Source: Monocercomonoides exilis
Taxonomy: Eukaryota; Preaxostyla; Oxymonadida; Polymastigidae
Length of the DNA stretch: 64,000 bases
Reading direction: 5' to 3'
Assembly (NCBI GenBank): GCA_001643675.2
Contig: LSRY02000063.1
Coordinates: 279,501-343,500, forward strand
Position 1 is the stretch's first letter. Every line of letters starts with the position of its first letter. The notes beneath the pieces were generated by a model. It was not told the origin of the DNA, did no database searches, and was given only the letters and a program-made list of their open reading frames with translations. Made by a program: the position numbers and the translations under genes. This document shows positions 1-13,500 of this stretch, in pieces.

Positions 1-2043
1 GAAGGAGACTCATGAAGTGTCTGAGGAGAAGAGGATGAAGAAAGAGTTGAAGATGAGAGAGGAGATGAAGATGGCACTGCTGATGAAGAAGAAGAAGAAG
101 AAGAAGAAGAAGAAGAAGAAGAAGAAGAAGAAGAAGAAGCATCCAATGATGTATTTGTGGAAGCAGTCTGTTCCATTTGAGGAGGAGGAGGAGGCTGAGC
201 CACAGCGCCAAGAGTGTCGAGGATGATCAGGTTGTCAAGCGATTCAGACGATGCGGCTGTGCTTGGCTGACTGCGAGGAGCAAGTGGAGGAGAAGAAGAA
301 GATGATGATGATGAAGCAGGAGGAGAGGAAGAGGAGGAAGAAGAGGAGGAGGAAGAGGAGGTAGGAGATGATTCGAGGGAGAGTGTTGAGGTGAGCACAG
401 TGTCTGTCACACCGACTGTCGACGAGGCAATTTGCGACTTTGCTTCTCCGCTGGATTTGGGTGTGGAACGCTGGCTGCTCCCACTCGATGAATTTGTCTG
501 TGGTGGATTGATAAAATAAATAAATAAATGGATGAATGAATAATGGGGAAAGTGAAGAGGAGGAGTTTTGACAATGCAAATTTGTTTATTAAAAAAAATA
601 AAAATTAAAATTAAAAAATAAAAATTTAATAATGTAAATATTTCGAAATAAACAATCTTTCAACAATTTCTTACTCTTTCTCTCTTTCTCTCTTTCTCTC
701 TTTCTCTCTTTCTCTCTTTTTCTCTTTTTCTCTATTTAATCTATTAATTTCTCCATTCATTTCCCCTCACACCGTCTCCACCATCAGCCTGAACTGCGAC
801 GGGCATGGCACCACAATCACAAACTTCGACCCCACGCCAATCGCCGACGAAACAGTAAAAGTTCCTCCGAACTGCTTTGTGAAGAAGTATGCCTTTGTCA
901 GCCCGTACCCTCCTCCCATCGTCCTCCGGTGCGCCACATTGCTCCCACGCACCCCGAACTCGATGACGTGGCTGATCTCGTCTTCTTCTATGCCCATCCC
1001 GTTGTCCTCCACTGTGATTGTCAGCTTCGACCCGTCGTTCACCATCGATGCATGGATCACGCTGCCGGGCAGTGAGTACTTCCGCGCATTCATCACAAGA
1101 TCCCTTTCCACGTCCTGAAAGATTGGCGGAAGATGAACCATCCCTGGCTTCACACCAGAGAATGTCAGCTCAACCACGATGTCCGTCGGCGAGCGGCGCT
1201 GCTTCTCGTCAAAGACAAGCCCAGACAGCTGCGTTGTGCCTTCTGTGGCTGCGGTCAGAACATCCTTCATGTTCTTGTCGAGTGTGGAAGTGTGGTACAT
1301 CACCCACGCATTCCCTGGAAGATGCAGCCGCTGAAGAAGCTCTCGAGACCTCAAAACCATGATTGGGAGTAGATGCTTCTCAATGTATTGAATATCTTTC
1401 CAGAAAGGTTGCGTTAGCTGAGCTGTTCTTTCTGTTGTTGAAGTCATACGAGATGATCGCGAATAATCCGAGTATTGTTTGGACATCATTGAGTGCTGAG
1501 AAAATATTACTTTTGCTTGCTGTATTTCTTGTTTTATTTTTGTTTCGAGTAATGCAGCATGCTCGAGAAGCGAAATAGTGCTCTGATGTTATGAAGTACT
1601 AATGCAATAAATGTATATATTTATAAGAAATTGAAACCGATAAAGACGAAAGACTTTGCCCGATTGTGGTGATAAGAGCAAGAGTCTCGCTAAATGCTAA
1701 AGAAAACAAATATCAAAAAATATATAGTTTCAAAGCATTGATAAATACCTTGTTCGTCAACAATGTTCATTGCGACACGACATTTTCCGATGGCATCTAG
1801 AAAAATGTCAAAATTGAAAAAACAAAAAAATTAGAAAGACAACATGCTTTGAAGTACGTTTATGATGTTCGCGAATCTTAATTAACGTAAAATGAGAATG
1901 CCCTTTCCGTTATGAAAAAATCATTGGAAATAAACACACGTATGAAAAATTAGTCTTGTTTTTTCTTCCTCTGTCAAATTAAGTTCCTTCTCAATTGTAA
2001 TGGTCTTCATGACAACGGTGTCATTTTTGTCATCGTATGTCAT
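1..2043 (-). CDS. GHKL ATPase / histidine-kinase-like protein (3' end outside window)
   Basis: Six-exon model on the minus strand: 1938-2043, 1858-1902, 1749-1796, 1638-1696, 773-1582 and <1-470. Phases join cleanly; the first junction (donor GTGTTT) and the last (acceptor before 470) are the least certain. The N-terminal ~170 residues are helical and coiled-coil-like. They are followed by a GHKL ATP-binding domain with an N-box (DLVMNARKYS), G1 box (DNGMGI) and Gly-rich G2 lid (GGGYGLTKA). This is the CA domain arrangement of sensor histidine kinases. I see no H-E/D-x-x-T phospho-acceptor motif, sensor domain or receiver domain. The last visible exon is almost entirely Ser and stays open to position 1. 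If the last splice is wrong, the protein ends at the TGA at 767-769 and the Ser-rich exon belongs to another gene. It starts 104 bp from the divergent Fe-ADH gene. Signalling or another GHKL function are both possible. Confidence 0.6.
671..733. repeat. TTTCTCTC microsatellite inside an intron
   Basis: Eight-base unit TTTCTCTC repeated in tandem, decaying to TTTTTCTC at the right end. It lies in the proposed last intron of the GHKL gene. The same unit, or its complement, recurs near 24791 and 40202. Confidence 0.85.
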
Positions 2044-2147
2044 TGTTCTTTACGAACGATTTAAGCCTCGGAATAAAACAGAAAGAAACAAATATCTGTA
2101 AGACTCGTTCTTTGGATAAGGGGTTCACTTTGATCATTTGATTAATT

Positions 2148-3384
2148 ATGCAAAGTCAAGTTTATTATAATCCAACAAAGGTATTTCAAATGGAAGTTTT
2201 CTTCAAGGGTTCACAATAATAAATGTACTCATCGATAATTTTAGGTGATATTTGGCTCCTCAAGCTATGAACAGCTTTGTGAAGAAATAAAAAAAAGCGG
2301 AATCAAAAAGCTATTAATTGTTTTTGGAAAAGAGTCTGCTAAAATTACTGGTGTATACGATCGTATTAAGAAATGCCTTGCGATGAATGGCATCGCTGAT
2401 GAAGAATTGTGGGGAGTTCAACCAAATCCTTTGATTTCTAAAGTTCGCGAGGGGATTGCAATATGCAAAGATAAAACGAAGTGCATTGAAGGCGTTCTTG
2501 CTGTTGGAGGAGGAAGCGTTATTGATACGTCAAAGGCAATTTGTTTCGGTTCAAAGATGGAGAATGACATTTGGGAGATATTTTGCGGGATGAGCCTTCC
2601 TCCACCAGAAGGTCTTCCCTTATTTGTAGCATCAACTATTTCAATGACAGGATCTGGACTAAATAATAGCGCTGTTATTTCAAACCCTGAGAGTCATTCA
2701 AAGCTACCAAGTATTTTTGATTATCCGAAGATTTGTGCAATTGATCCAACAGTTGAAATGAGTCTGCCTTGGCGCCAAGTGATGTGCGGAGCTGTGGATG
2801 CTCTCTCACATTTGATGGAAAATTACTTTTCGATGGATAACAAAAATATTACAACACGACAGATCAATCTAGCTCTGCAAAAGTCCGTTATAAAGAGCAT
2901 TGAAAGAGTTAAAGCGAACAAAGAAGATGTTGAAGCAAGAGCAAACTTCTGCTGGGCTGCATCATTAGCGCTATCAGGACTGACAGTGTTTGGCCTTTCT
3001 GGTGACTGGAATGTCCATCATATTGAGCATGCTCTTTCTGCCTTTGATGAAAAGATTGCCCATGGAGAAGGGCTGGCTGTGATATCGTTGGCATATTACC
3101 CGCAGCTGTATGCGAAGGATGTTTGCAATGAGATGTTTGAGGAGTGGGCGCTGGAGGTGTTTGGGAAGAAGGACGTGAAGGAGGCCTTTGCAATGCTGAG
3201 GGAGCTGTATGTTTATTGGGGTGCGCCTTTGACTTTGCAGGACTTGAAGGTTAAACCTGAAGACATCGAAGAGATTGTGAAAATCGAGCAAGAGCAACAA
3301 ATGCTTGGAGCTGCGTCTGACTTGTGGTATTTAGATGAAGAAGATGTGAAAAATATTCTTCTTGCTTCTGTTGCTCAAAAATAG
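2148..3384 (+). CDS. Iron-containing alcohol dehydrogenase (butanol dehydrogenase / YqhD type)
   Basis: Two exons, 2148-2180 and 2245-3384, separated by a 64-nt intron with donor GTATTT and acceptor TTTTAG. The join is phase 0 and gives MQSQVYYNPTKVIFGSSSYE at the N-terminus, about 390 aa, the usual family length. The nucleotide-binding motif GGGSVIDTSKA is present. The metal ligand pattern of group III Fe-ADHs is seen in GAVDALSHLMENYF and HHIEHALSAFDEKIAHGEGL. These NAD(P)H-dependent enzymes reduce aldehydes to alcohols in fermentation, in the cytosol. The closest-looking relatives are bacterial, so lateral acquisition is likely, as known for anaerobic protists. The intron shows it is nuclear and established. 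It is divergent from the GHKL gene, with 104 bp between start codons. Confidence 0.93.
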
Positions 3385-4582
3385 AAAACGTTCAATTTTT
3401 TAACTTTTTAATTTTGATTTCTTTTATTGAATCTTTTAATAGATTGTTAAATGGTTGTCTTTTTTGTTTATTAATGATTGTAAATTTGGTTATTACGGAT
3501 TTGCTTTTTTGTTAGAAAAAGATTATTCATTTATTTTGTTTTGTTTATTTTTTTTTCAATTGATCTTTTTATCTTTAACATTTTGGCAGTTCTAATTTTT
3601 ATTAATTGTTGTTTGACACATTGCTTTTTGAATTATATGAAAGGAGATGGATATGCAATTTAAAAAAGTTATTTCTGCAAAAGAAGTATACAGAAATCGT
3701 TTGGCATAAAAACAAGCCATTTTTCCTTTCGCTTTTTTATTTTTTTATTTCTTTTTCATCCTTCTTTTTAGGTTAAAAAAGAGTATTTCAAGTTAAAAAT
3801 GAAAATCTGTCAATTTTTTGGGAATGGTATCCAAAGAATCATTATTTTCGATTCAAAAGAGTTGTGAATGAAATGATTAGTTTGAAAAGAAAGAGAAAAA
3901 AATAAAATAAATTTTCTTTTAAAAAAGAAAAGAAAAGAAAAGAGAGTTGTTCCACAAAATACGGTTAATCCGAAAAAAACTCTTTGTCAAATTCCAAATA
4001 AAATGCAAGACAAAATAAAAAATAAGTGCAATCAAGCGAATCAATTGATTGAACAAAATCATGTTTGTAAAATCTACGCTTGAAAAATAGTGAGGATTAT
4101 TTGAAATATCTGGAAGATAGGACAGTTCAATGAAACAACAGATATAAAAATCATTTAAAAAGAGGGGAATGTTGAGAACTTTACAAATTCATTCAAAAAA
4201 TGAAGAAAAATGATAAAAAAAACAAAGAAATGCTTAAAGTTTTCTTTAAGCTGGAATAGAATAGCGCGAAATATACAAATCTATACGAAGAAAGAATTCA
4301 ACTTAAGATTTGTTCTCAAAGAATAAACAAATAAAACAAGTATTTATGCAAAATATTCATTCCTGAATATTTTGTGATGCAAATTTCTGCTCCGATAAAT
4401 TGATCGTATTCGCAAATCGAAAAAATATCAAAGAAAACGTTTTTAAATTCAAAATTGTTTTAAATTCTTAAAAAAGACAGAAAGAAACAGAAATATTAAT
4501 TATTATTAATATTATTAATATTATTAATGAACACAGAATCCATTTAAAAACAATTCTGTTTTCAATTCCTTTCCCTTTGTTC
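3385..4582. other. AT-rich convergent intergenic region
   Basis: Lies between the 3' ends of Fe-ADH (plus) and giant receptor A (minus). It holds homopurine and homopyrimidine A/T tracts, a short AAAAG run near 3925-3945 and an ATT/AAT repeat near 4497-4527. I see no coding pattern or RNA gene. Confidence 0.7.
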
Positions 4583-7500
4583 CTATCCTTCCAACAACGA
4601 ATCAATGAAATTTTGCATGTCTTCATCTTCTTCTTTCTTATCTGCTGCCTTCTTCTTCTTCTTCTTTCTCTTTTTCTTCTTCTTCCCTTCTTCTTCCACC
4701 TTTTCTTCCTCTGGTAGTTTTTCCTCTTCTCCACCTCCAATCAACTCATCGATAAAGTTCCCATTCATAATCTCGTTGAAAACTTCTCTTTCTTCTTCTG
4801 CTTCTGGACTCAAACGTTCCTGTTTTGTAATATCTTCTTTCTTCTCTTCTTTGTCTTCTTCTTCTGTTGGCTGAACATTTTGCATCAATGTATCATCATC
4901 ACTTAATTTTCCTTTTTTCCCACCTGATTTGGATTTCTTCTCTTTTTTCTCTTTCTTCTCTTTCTTTTTCTTCTTTTTCTTCTTTTCTGCTTTCACTCCT
5001 TCATTTGAGTCTTCTTCGTGTTCGTCTGCCACAGCCAGCATGTCTGTAGGGATATCGTCATTGGCAGGCGGAGGGTTGAATGAAGGTGTTGAGAATGTTG
5101 ACACTGTGGAATCTAGTTTTGAAGATATATCAGAAGATGAAGGAGTTTGCTGAGACTCTTGAGATGCAGAGGAAGAAGAAGTGGAAGAGAAAATGGATTC
5201 AGCAAATCTCAATTGTTCTGTTTGAATATCATTGAACTGTCTGAAGCTGCCAGGATACTTCTCAGATATGTTTAGAGAAGCAGAAGGCAGCAAGCCCTCC
5301 TCATCAGATGCCTGCTGCTTATTAGCATTTCCCTCGATATCTCTCTTCCCTTCGTTCTGAACAAGAAGAAATGAGTCCACATCAATCACACTCTCCGCAT
5401 TTTCCAGCAGGTTTGCCGTCGAAGCCATGCCCGAGCCAATCGGGTCAATCAAATCAAAATTCACTTTGTGTCCTTCGATTCCTCCATTTTCCTTCTCAGC
5501 CTGCTCAGAAGACGAATACGACTTCGTTTCAGACTCAGCCAAAGGCGAAATGACTTCAACACACAGAGTCTGGCTGTCGTCTCTTTTGCCCCTCTTTCCA
5601 TATCCTGTGTAATCTGTGCACTCTTCATCAGCAACCAAGCTTTCTCCACTTATTCCTCCATGTGACAGCTCCATTTCCTGATCAAGTTGCTTAGCTTGCT
5701 TCTTGGACATGTTGCTTGAGTCATCGTCAAAGCTAATTTCGTGGAAGCTGTTCTTTCTTTTCCGTAGAGTCAAGACAACAACCACAACAACCAGCACTCC
5801 AACCACTGCGACTACTGCAATCACGATGAAGAGAATCATCCAAATGGAAATCGTGCTTGAGCTCTGCACAGTCCGCTCTTTTATTTCTGTTTCAGTCCGA
5901 CTCGCTGGCTCCTTTTCTTTGATTGTGACGCTTGAGACTTGCTTTTCTCTGCCATTTGCATCTTTCAAAGATAGAACAATGATAGCTTCCTGGTTTGGCT
6001 CTAAGCTTTCCTTATGAAATGTGCTGTCTGTTGCTTTGGCTGTCGTCTCATTGATCAAGTTCAGATTCAGTTTTGTGACTTTTGTTTCTGAGATGTTGTT
6101 TCCTTCTGAATATGTGTTCACGACAAGTGATGATGTTAAGTTGCATGGAAGAAAAAGTGACCCATTGAAAGTGAAGATTGTGTTGCCAGCAGACTCCTCT
6201 ACCGCAACAGAATAAAGAGAAGGAATAAACAAAGGAGACGCCCGCTGAGCTGGAATCCCAGTCAGTGTGCATCCTTCATTCAAAATCCAAAGTGAAGTGT
6301 CTTTCTCTTGCCCGTCTCCTCCTTTCAGACTTTCAATGTTTAATGTTCCAGAATCAGAGCAGATGACGTTGTGCCGAACTGAAGGATAGCCAGAGATAGA
6401 TGGATTGTTGTTGGCAAACATCCCCATTTCAATGTGAACATCACATTGCATTATTTTCACCCCGCCAGCACCAAAGTTTGTGAATGATGAATCTTTCAAT
6501 GAGACTTTGCTGTTTGAAAACTCAACAGCACAACCATCCCAAAAGCAGATCTGTTCTTCTATTTCATTTCTTTCATTCAACTTTGTGTTTGTCTTCGTCT
6601 GTTCTGCAGCAGCATTACCAGCAAATGAGCAGAATTCAAATTGAGCCTTTTTCACATTCTCCAATCTGCATATGCGTCCTTCCGATGGCACAGAACAGTT
6701 AGTGATAGAACATCCAGTCATACTCACAGCCAAATTGGATGAGCCATTCAGATCCAAGATGCAGCCAACGGATGATTGCTTGTAAGCAACCTTGCTGATG
6801 TTGGAGTATGAAAGTGTTATATTCTGCGATTCTTCTTCATTCATGTAAGATTTCGAAACCTGAGCAAACGATGAAGCTGCTCTTAGGATTGAGCCGCCTT
6901 CTTCAAGGGCAACTTCTTTTATGTTCAAACGATCTAATGTAATGGAACCAAGAACATTGTGAAAGTGGAATATCGTTCTTGCTTCAATACTTTTTGCTAC
7001 GACGTTTTCCATTGAAAAGACAGTGTTTGAAACTGCAAATAAACTTGATGTTCCATTACATTTCGAAAGAGTAATGTTCTTCATCTGAACAACTTCCACT
7101 GAATCTGAAGAAACTAACGAGTTATTACCAACCAAAACGTTAGTAAATAAAACTTCCTCGCATCTAAGCGATTTAATGCCTGTTACATAAATGAAAGAGT
7201 TTTCAGTGCCGATCGAAGAAAAGTTTGATTTCAGAAACGTGATTGAACTTGCAGTGGGATCAGCTGAGAGAACATGTTGGAAAAGAGACAAGTTCTCAAA
7301 GCTTGTTTCTTGTACTTGTAATGTTCCTTCTTCCACTTGAAGCAGATTCGCATCCAGTTTATTGTCTTTGATGCCGCTGAATGAGCAGCTGGATATAGAA
7401 AGTGTTCCGTTGTTTTGAGAAATAATAGTGTAATGATTGATAACATCTGTTTCTATTCTGACGTTAAGTCTATCTAAGCCAACAGTGTTGCGTGTATTGA

Positions 7501-10500
7501 TAAGATTTTCATTGCTTCCTATCTGAACAGCAGGCTGGTCCAAAACAAGCTCCGCTGAGCTGCTGTTCTCCGCGGGCTGAAGAGAAACTCCGTCCAAATA
7601 GACTTCGCCTCCGATTTCTGTCTTCTCGTAAACAAACAGATATTGGAAGCGGCTGTTGTTCAGATGTTGTACACCGAGTGAAAGGCTTTTGCATGGCTCT
7701 ACATCTGACCCGCACACACGCATGTCTGTGCCAAGCGTGCTTGACAGATATATCTGGCTTCCCTTGAAGAACACGATAATCTCATACAGATCAATCAAAA
7801 AGTTCTCTTCCCCTGCTATTTTCTTGCTGATATCCTCTCCAAAGATTGCCTTGTCTCTCACAAACGAGTGTGAGCTGAAGTCCATGCTGAACAAGTTCTC
7901 GCTAATCTGCTTCTCAACTGAATAGCACACGATGAAGATGTCTCGTCCGTATTGTGCCGAGTTGTGTGTGAAGCGAAGTTCGCTGAAGAACAGCGGCAGT
8001 TCAGGCAATGTGTACAACTCAGGTTCCTTTGACTTGTTCATCACACAGTCAATGAAAAGCGCTCCACCATAGCCATTTGCAGCATCGCATGAGCAAAGTG
8101 TGAATGTGCACTGAGAAACAATCAGCTTTCCGGAATTAATTGTGTTGCTTTCGCCATCATCAATCGTATTTGACTGCTGGTCTTGTTCGGCGAGAAGCAA
8201 ACGGAACACTCCACCTTTCAAAGATGGACTGCTGCATTCGCTGAATGAAGAATTTGTAATCTTCATATCTGCAAGGCTGAAGTCACCCATCGAAAGAGCT
8301 GCAGATCCGTCAGTTGATCCTCTCACCACTTTTTGGAACGTGCAATTCTCCACATTAACAGGAACAAATCCATTTAATTCGTGCTGATTCTTCAGATAAT
8401 CTCTATTTCTTCCTGTGTTTCTTGTCTTGGATGCTGGATCTGCGGTTGCCCATTCAATGACACATCCATTCGTCAGTGTCACTTCGTCCAGCTGAAGCGA
8501 AGAAAGCACAATTTTCTGCACATCAGAAGAGACTTTGAAGATGCTCTGAGTGAACTTTGTGAAGAACGTTTCGCAGCGATTGATTTCAACAGAGCCTGAA
8601 AATGCACTTATTACGAGATAGTTGCATTCTTCTCCATTTGCAATTGCACTGAAAGTGCAATATTTCAATGAAAGTTCTCCATTTGATGAAGAAACAAAAG
8701 TATTGAGTCCATTTTCAAATGCAGATGGAAGCACAAATTCGATTGCATAAACAGATAATTTGCCTTCGTTTATCACAGCAGCATTTGAGCCATCTGCTTC
8801 TTCATTTGAAGGCTCGTCTGGTGTTTCTGGGTGAGTCAGCAAAGAACTGTAGTTGAACAACGCCTTTGTGGGAGCTCTTGTTGATCGCGGATCAAACGCT
8901 GTTTCACAGAAAAGAGTGTCAGTCAAGTTGAGAATGCTGCTGCAGTTGAACTTTCCTGTTGCCAAAACCGAGCGAGATGGTTCAGAATTTTCTTTTCCCT
9001 CAAAATTCCTCTTCTGTTTGAGTAATTCACTGCTGACACGTGCATCCGCTTCTGAAAAGTGCTCCATGCCCACCGCAAGTGTTGAGCAAGGTAGCTTTTT
9101 CATTCCACAGCCACGGATATCCTTTCCCGTCTCCGATGACAGATAAAGATGTGCACCTTTCCACTCCTCAAGAAACATCAGAAGCGAAATCGCAGTTGCG
9201 AAGTTCTTTGTATCCTTGCCCATAAACAAGGTGCTGTCAGCTTCATCGGCATATGGATCGTCATATGCAAAGTTAAAAGATGCATATGTAATCGAAGCAT
9301 TCAGATCAAATCCATTCACAAACACGTTTTTCCCTTCCTTCGCTTTATTCTCTCTGAAGAAAACGCTCTGCAGAATAAAGTTTTCGTTCTGTCTGCTTGT
9401 GTCCAGATACAAAAACCCTCCTTTCCCGCTTTTTTCGTCGCATCTGCAGTTCATTGCATTCGTCTGATACTCTTCAGCAGGTTTTATCCGAATTGATCCG
9501 CCTTCCAACAGCGTCACACCCAAGCATCCACCAGATGCGCAGGTTGGCGCTTCAAAACTGGTAAAAGTGCAGTTTTCGAATGTGAATGGAACAGCTGTCA
9601 TCACATTTATCAGAAGAGAGGATTGATGATAAGAAGACTGAGAAGTGCTGGCAGAGTCGTCTAAGCGTGTTACAGAGGAGAAAGTGCAGTTGGAGTATTT
9701 TTGATAGAATGAGTCGTCGTTTCTGCGAGAGGTTGAAGCAAAAACTCCAGATGCGTATGAAATCAGAGAGAAAGAAGGAGAAGATGAAGTAAGATTAATC
9801 GTAGTTAAACTGAAATTGCTTAAAGCAGCTGGAACAGCTTGTGACAATGAGAATAAAGATACACAAGTTTGAAGAGGGGAAATAGTCACGGATTCGATAA
9901 TAAGCCCGCCACGAATGACAGAAAAGAGAATCATCTTGTTTGATACTGTCCGGTCATTGTCAGTTTTTGAATTGAAAGATGACTCAGATTTGCTTGAAGA
10001 AGAAGAAGAAGAAGAAGAAGAAATTGGGTTAGCGACAGAGTTAAAGAAATTGAAGTTGCAGGAAGACACATTCAAAGAACCTTCCAACTCAGCAGAATTA
10101 ATAAACGAATTAGGCGTGGCGTAACTGAACAGAAGTGGAATGTCAAAGTTCAGATGGCTCAAGTTAACCTGGTTCTGCACTTTCATCACGCTTTCTGGAT
10201 TCTTTAGTTCCACCTCCGATGGGAAGACAACTGTTGATTCTCTGTCTTCACTTGTCGGTCTCAAAATAACTGAGTTTAGAGGGAAGTTGCCAGTGATGAC
10301 AGCTTTGTTCTGCACGAAGAGCATTCGCACAGTCACATCCTCTGCGAATTTCAAATGGCGCACCGAATAATCGAGTGTGAGGCACGGATTGCTGCTCTGC
10401 CCGCAGTAAACACCGTTGCTCCCCGCGTCGCTGATGAAGATGGTGAAGTCTTCGAATCCCTGGAAGAAAATGAACAGGTCAGTAAACTCTCCCTCTGGGG

Positions 10501-13500
10501 TGGTGGCGTCGCTGCCCATGAGCGAGTTCGACTTGTCTGCAAAGAGCGACCCCCATCCAAATGACGACTCGTTCACATACGCACTCAGGCTGCTGCAGGA
10601 CAAGTAGACATCCCTGGCAACATGTGCAGCGTTGCTGGCGCAGTAGATCTCGTCCAATTGGAAGTTTTCATTGCTTCCTTCGCTGCACTCGATGAACAAC
10701 CCTCCTCCTTTCCCAACCTCAACACTGCACTCGCACCGCACCATCTCCAAAATGCTCACTGCGAAGCTACCATTTTCCTCGAGGTGCACTCTGAAGAAGC
10801 CTCCTTCGTTGCTCTCTAGTGACTGGATCGTGTTCACAGAGCAGTCTTTGATAGAAAGTGGGAATGCAACTGGATCTCTAATGAAGACACTGAGTGCTGA
10901 TTCACCAGAAGTGCTGACGTTGATCGCCGTAATGTTCTGCAGAACACACTGCATCTTCTCATTTGCTCTCGATTCTGTTGATTCTGATTGTTCAATTGGG
11001 CTTCTAATGAAGGAAATCAGTGAGACACTTGAAGTGAATGCAACGTTGCTCAAAGAAAAGTAATCAAAGAATGAATCAACAGCTGGGTCGAGTTCAAACA
11101 GCGATTTTGAAAATGCCTGGTTTTTGATGGTGATTTCGTTGAAAGTCGCTTTTCCGCCTCTGACAACAACCAGCTTCACGGCAATCTGTTCGGATGAATC
11201 AGAAGCCCGTTCAAATGCGCAGGAATCGATTGTGAGTGAAGATGAAGGTCCAGTCGATTGAATAAGCTGCGTTTGGCCAGATGAGAACTCACAAGGCACA
11301 GCTATGCTGAGTGCATGCAATGCGAGATTGGACGAACTTTGCAGCACACTTTCGTTTGAAACTTGCGAAGAAGGCGATAAAAGTGGAGACTCAAAAGTAA
11401 CAGTTGAATAGCCAGCATTCTCTTCGCCTTGGATAGTATACCCAGACAGCTCCAGAGCAGATGTTATTTTCATTGCTTCGACAACAAACATCGTTTTCGT
11501 TTGAGTGTCGGTGAAGTGTTCAATTCCCTGTAGCATCGATGAGCAGGGCAGCTGACTTGTGCCACAACTGTTCACATCGAAGCCATGCAGCGAAGACACA
11601 AAAATTGTATCCGACTCGTAATGCACCAGGAAAATGAGCAGGTTTATCGGCTCGTATGTGAAGTTAAGGCTATCCATCCCCACAAATGCATTCCCTTCAT
11701 CCAGCCAGTCTTCGAACGAGAACGCAAACTTCTCCAACTTCACTGCAGCCAGAAGCACATCGCAGCGCAGGAACAGGTTCATCCCTTGGTATGCTGCGTT
11801 GTCAGCGAAAGTTGTGTCAGCGAATGCAAAGTCTGTGTTGTTGCCCTGTGCGCTCAGATAGCAGAACCCGCCTTTACCGAATGTTGTGGAGCAGCTGCTT
11901 GATTCGATAGCCGATGGGCTTTCGGCCGAGTTGCCTGCCACTTTCAGAGAGCTGCCTTCGTTCAGACTCACTTTCATTCCTCCACCTTCTGTGCACATGT
12001 GCGACAGCAGTCCATTCACAGAACAGCCAACCAGCTCAAAGGAAGAGGACAAGGGAAAGTTCATCAGTGTCGAAATGGTAGTTCCGCTGTCTGCTGATAG
12101 CTTCTCAAATGAGCAGTTGAGGAAGTGAATGCCCGATGAGGCGGAGTTGTGCTGATACGATTGGAAAGCTGCTGTTGGAGAATCAATGAGAGAGCATGCG
12201 CGGAAGACAATTGATGAGAAATTGCAGCGATTGAAAGTGTGCAGATTGATTTGACTCAAAGAGAAAGGATTGTTGCTGAAGCTGATGTCCTTAAGCGTAC
12301 ACGACGTCATCTCCAGTCTTCCGTCTGATGAAATCACAAGTGAAAACAAAAGAGGCCCCGAATCATCACTCGCTTTCTTAAAAGAGCAATCTGTCAATCG
12401 TGTGATTGCTTCTGAGGATGAGATCAAAATGACTGACTGGATGTTTGTTGTAAATCGGGTTGGAAGCAAAAAATCAATTGAAGCAAAAGAGCACAGCCAA
12501 TCTGCTGTGAAAGTGGAGAACTCATTTCCCGATGAAAGAGAAGAGTTAATGTTCAGCTGAGGCGTTTCAGATCCAAATGCCACGAATGAAATGTTACATA
12601 AATCGAAGTGTGAGCCAACGTCAACTCGGGAATGAGTAATAATCTTCTTTTCTGTGCTATCTTCGGGAATATTCTCCAGCCCCATCAAAAGCGTGTGGCA
12701 CGGAAATTCCTCAAAGCCGCAGTTCAACACGTCGTATCCGTATTCTGAAATGTGCAAAGTTTCTGATGAGTATTGAACCAGAAACATAATCAGATCAATT
12801 GACTCAAAAACCGAGTCACAGCCAACATATGCGTTCGATCCAAAGCACTCGGTGCCGTCTTCTTCCAGTCTGATTTTGGCTGCAGAAACAGAAGAATTCA
12901 AAGAGTCGAACTCGAAGAAGAGATTCCGTCCGACAAACGCTTTGTTGTCAAAATATCGCGAAGCTTCGAGAAAATCAAAATCACCTGAGCTTTGCCGCTT
13001 GCTGAGAAACAGAAATCCACCTCTGCCCGACACCTCATTGCAAATGCAGTTCTGGGCAATGCATCGCTCCACGGTCAGCATCCCGCCTTCATTCAGGGCA
13101 ATGTTGACAGCTCCGCCATTTTGATCATTCGAGCTGCGAATATCGCTGAAGTTGCACCCAATCATCAAAACGCTTCCAGCCAACGTGCTCGAAATGAGTG
13201 CGCTGCTCGCTTCTTCTGAAGATGCCTCACATCGTAGAAATTCTGAGCTGTTCAGTTTTATCGTGCTTCTTTCTGGAATCTTCGGGAAAATGGGGCATTT
13301 GGAAATAATGTTTTTCACTTGGCATTCATTCATTGATATTGTAGTTGATGCGCTTAATTGAAAAAGCGACTTCTTCGAGAAAAGCTCTTCTGATCCAATT
13401 ACGCAGCGCTCAAAAGAAACTGCCCCTTTGATAATATTGACGATGCAATAGCTAATTTGTACATCGGATTCGTTTTGTTCAAAGAAAGTTTTTCTAAATA

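Noticed and set aside
17-226. Plus-strand frame with a long poly-Lys run
   Set aside because: It is the antisense of the Ser-rich (TTC/TCT)n exon of the GHKL gene, which is open on the minus strand to position 1.
244-579. Minus-strand 111-codon frame
   Set aside because: Hydrophobic translation of TTC repeats in the wrong frame. The neighbouring minus frame, open from the proposed acceptor before 470, fits a Ser-rich continuation better.
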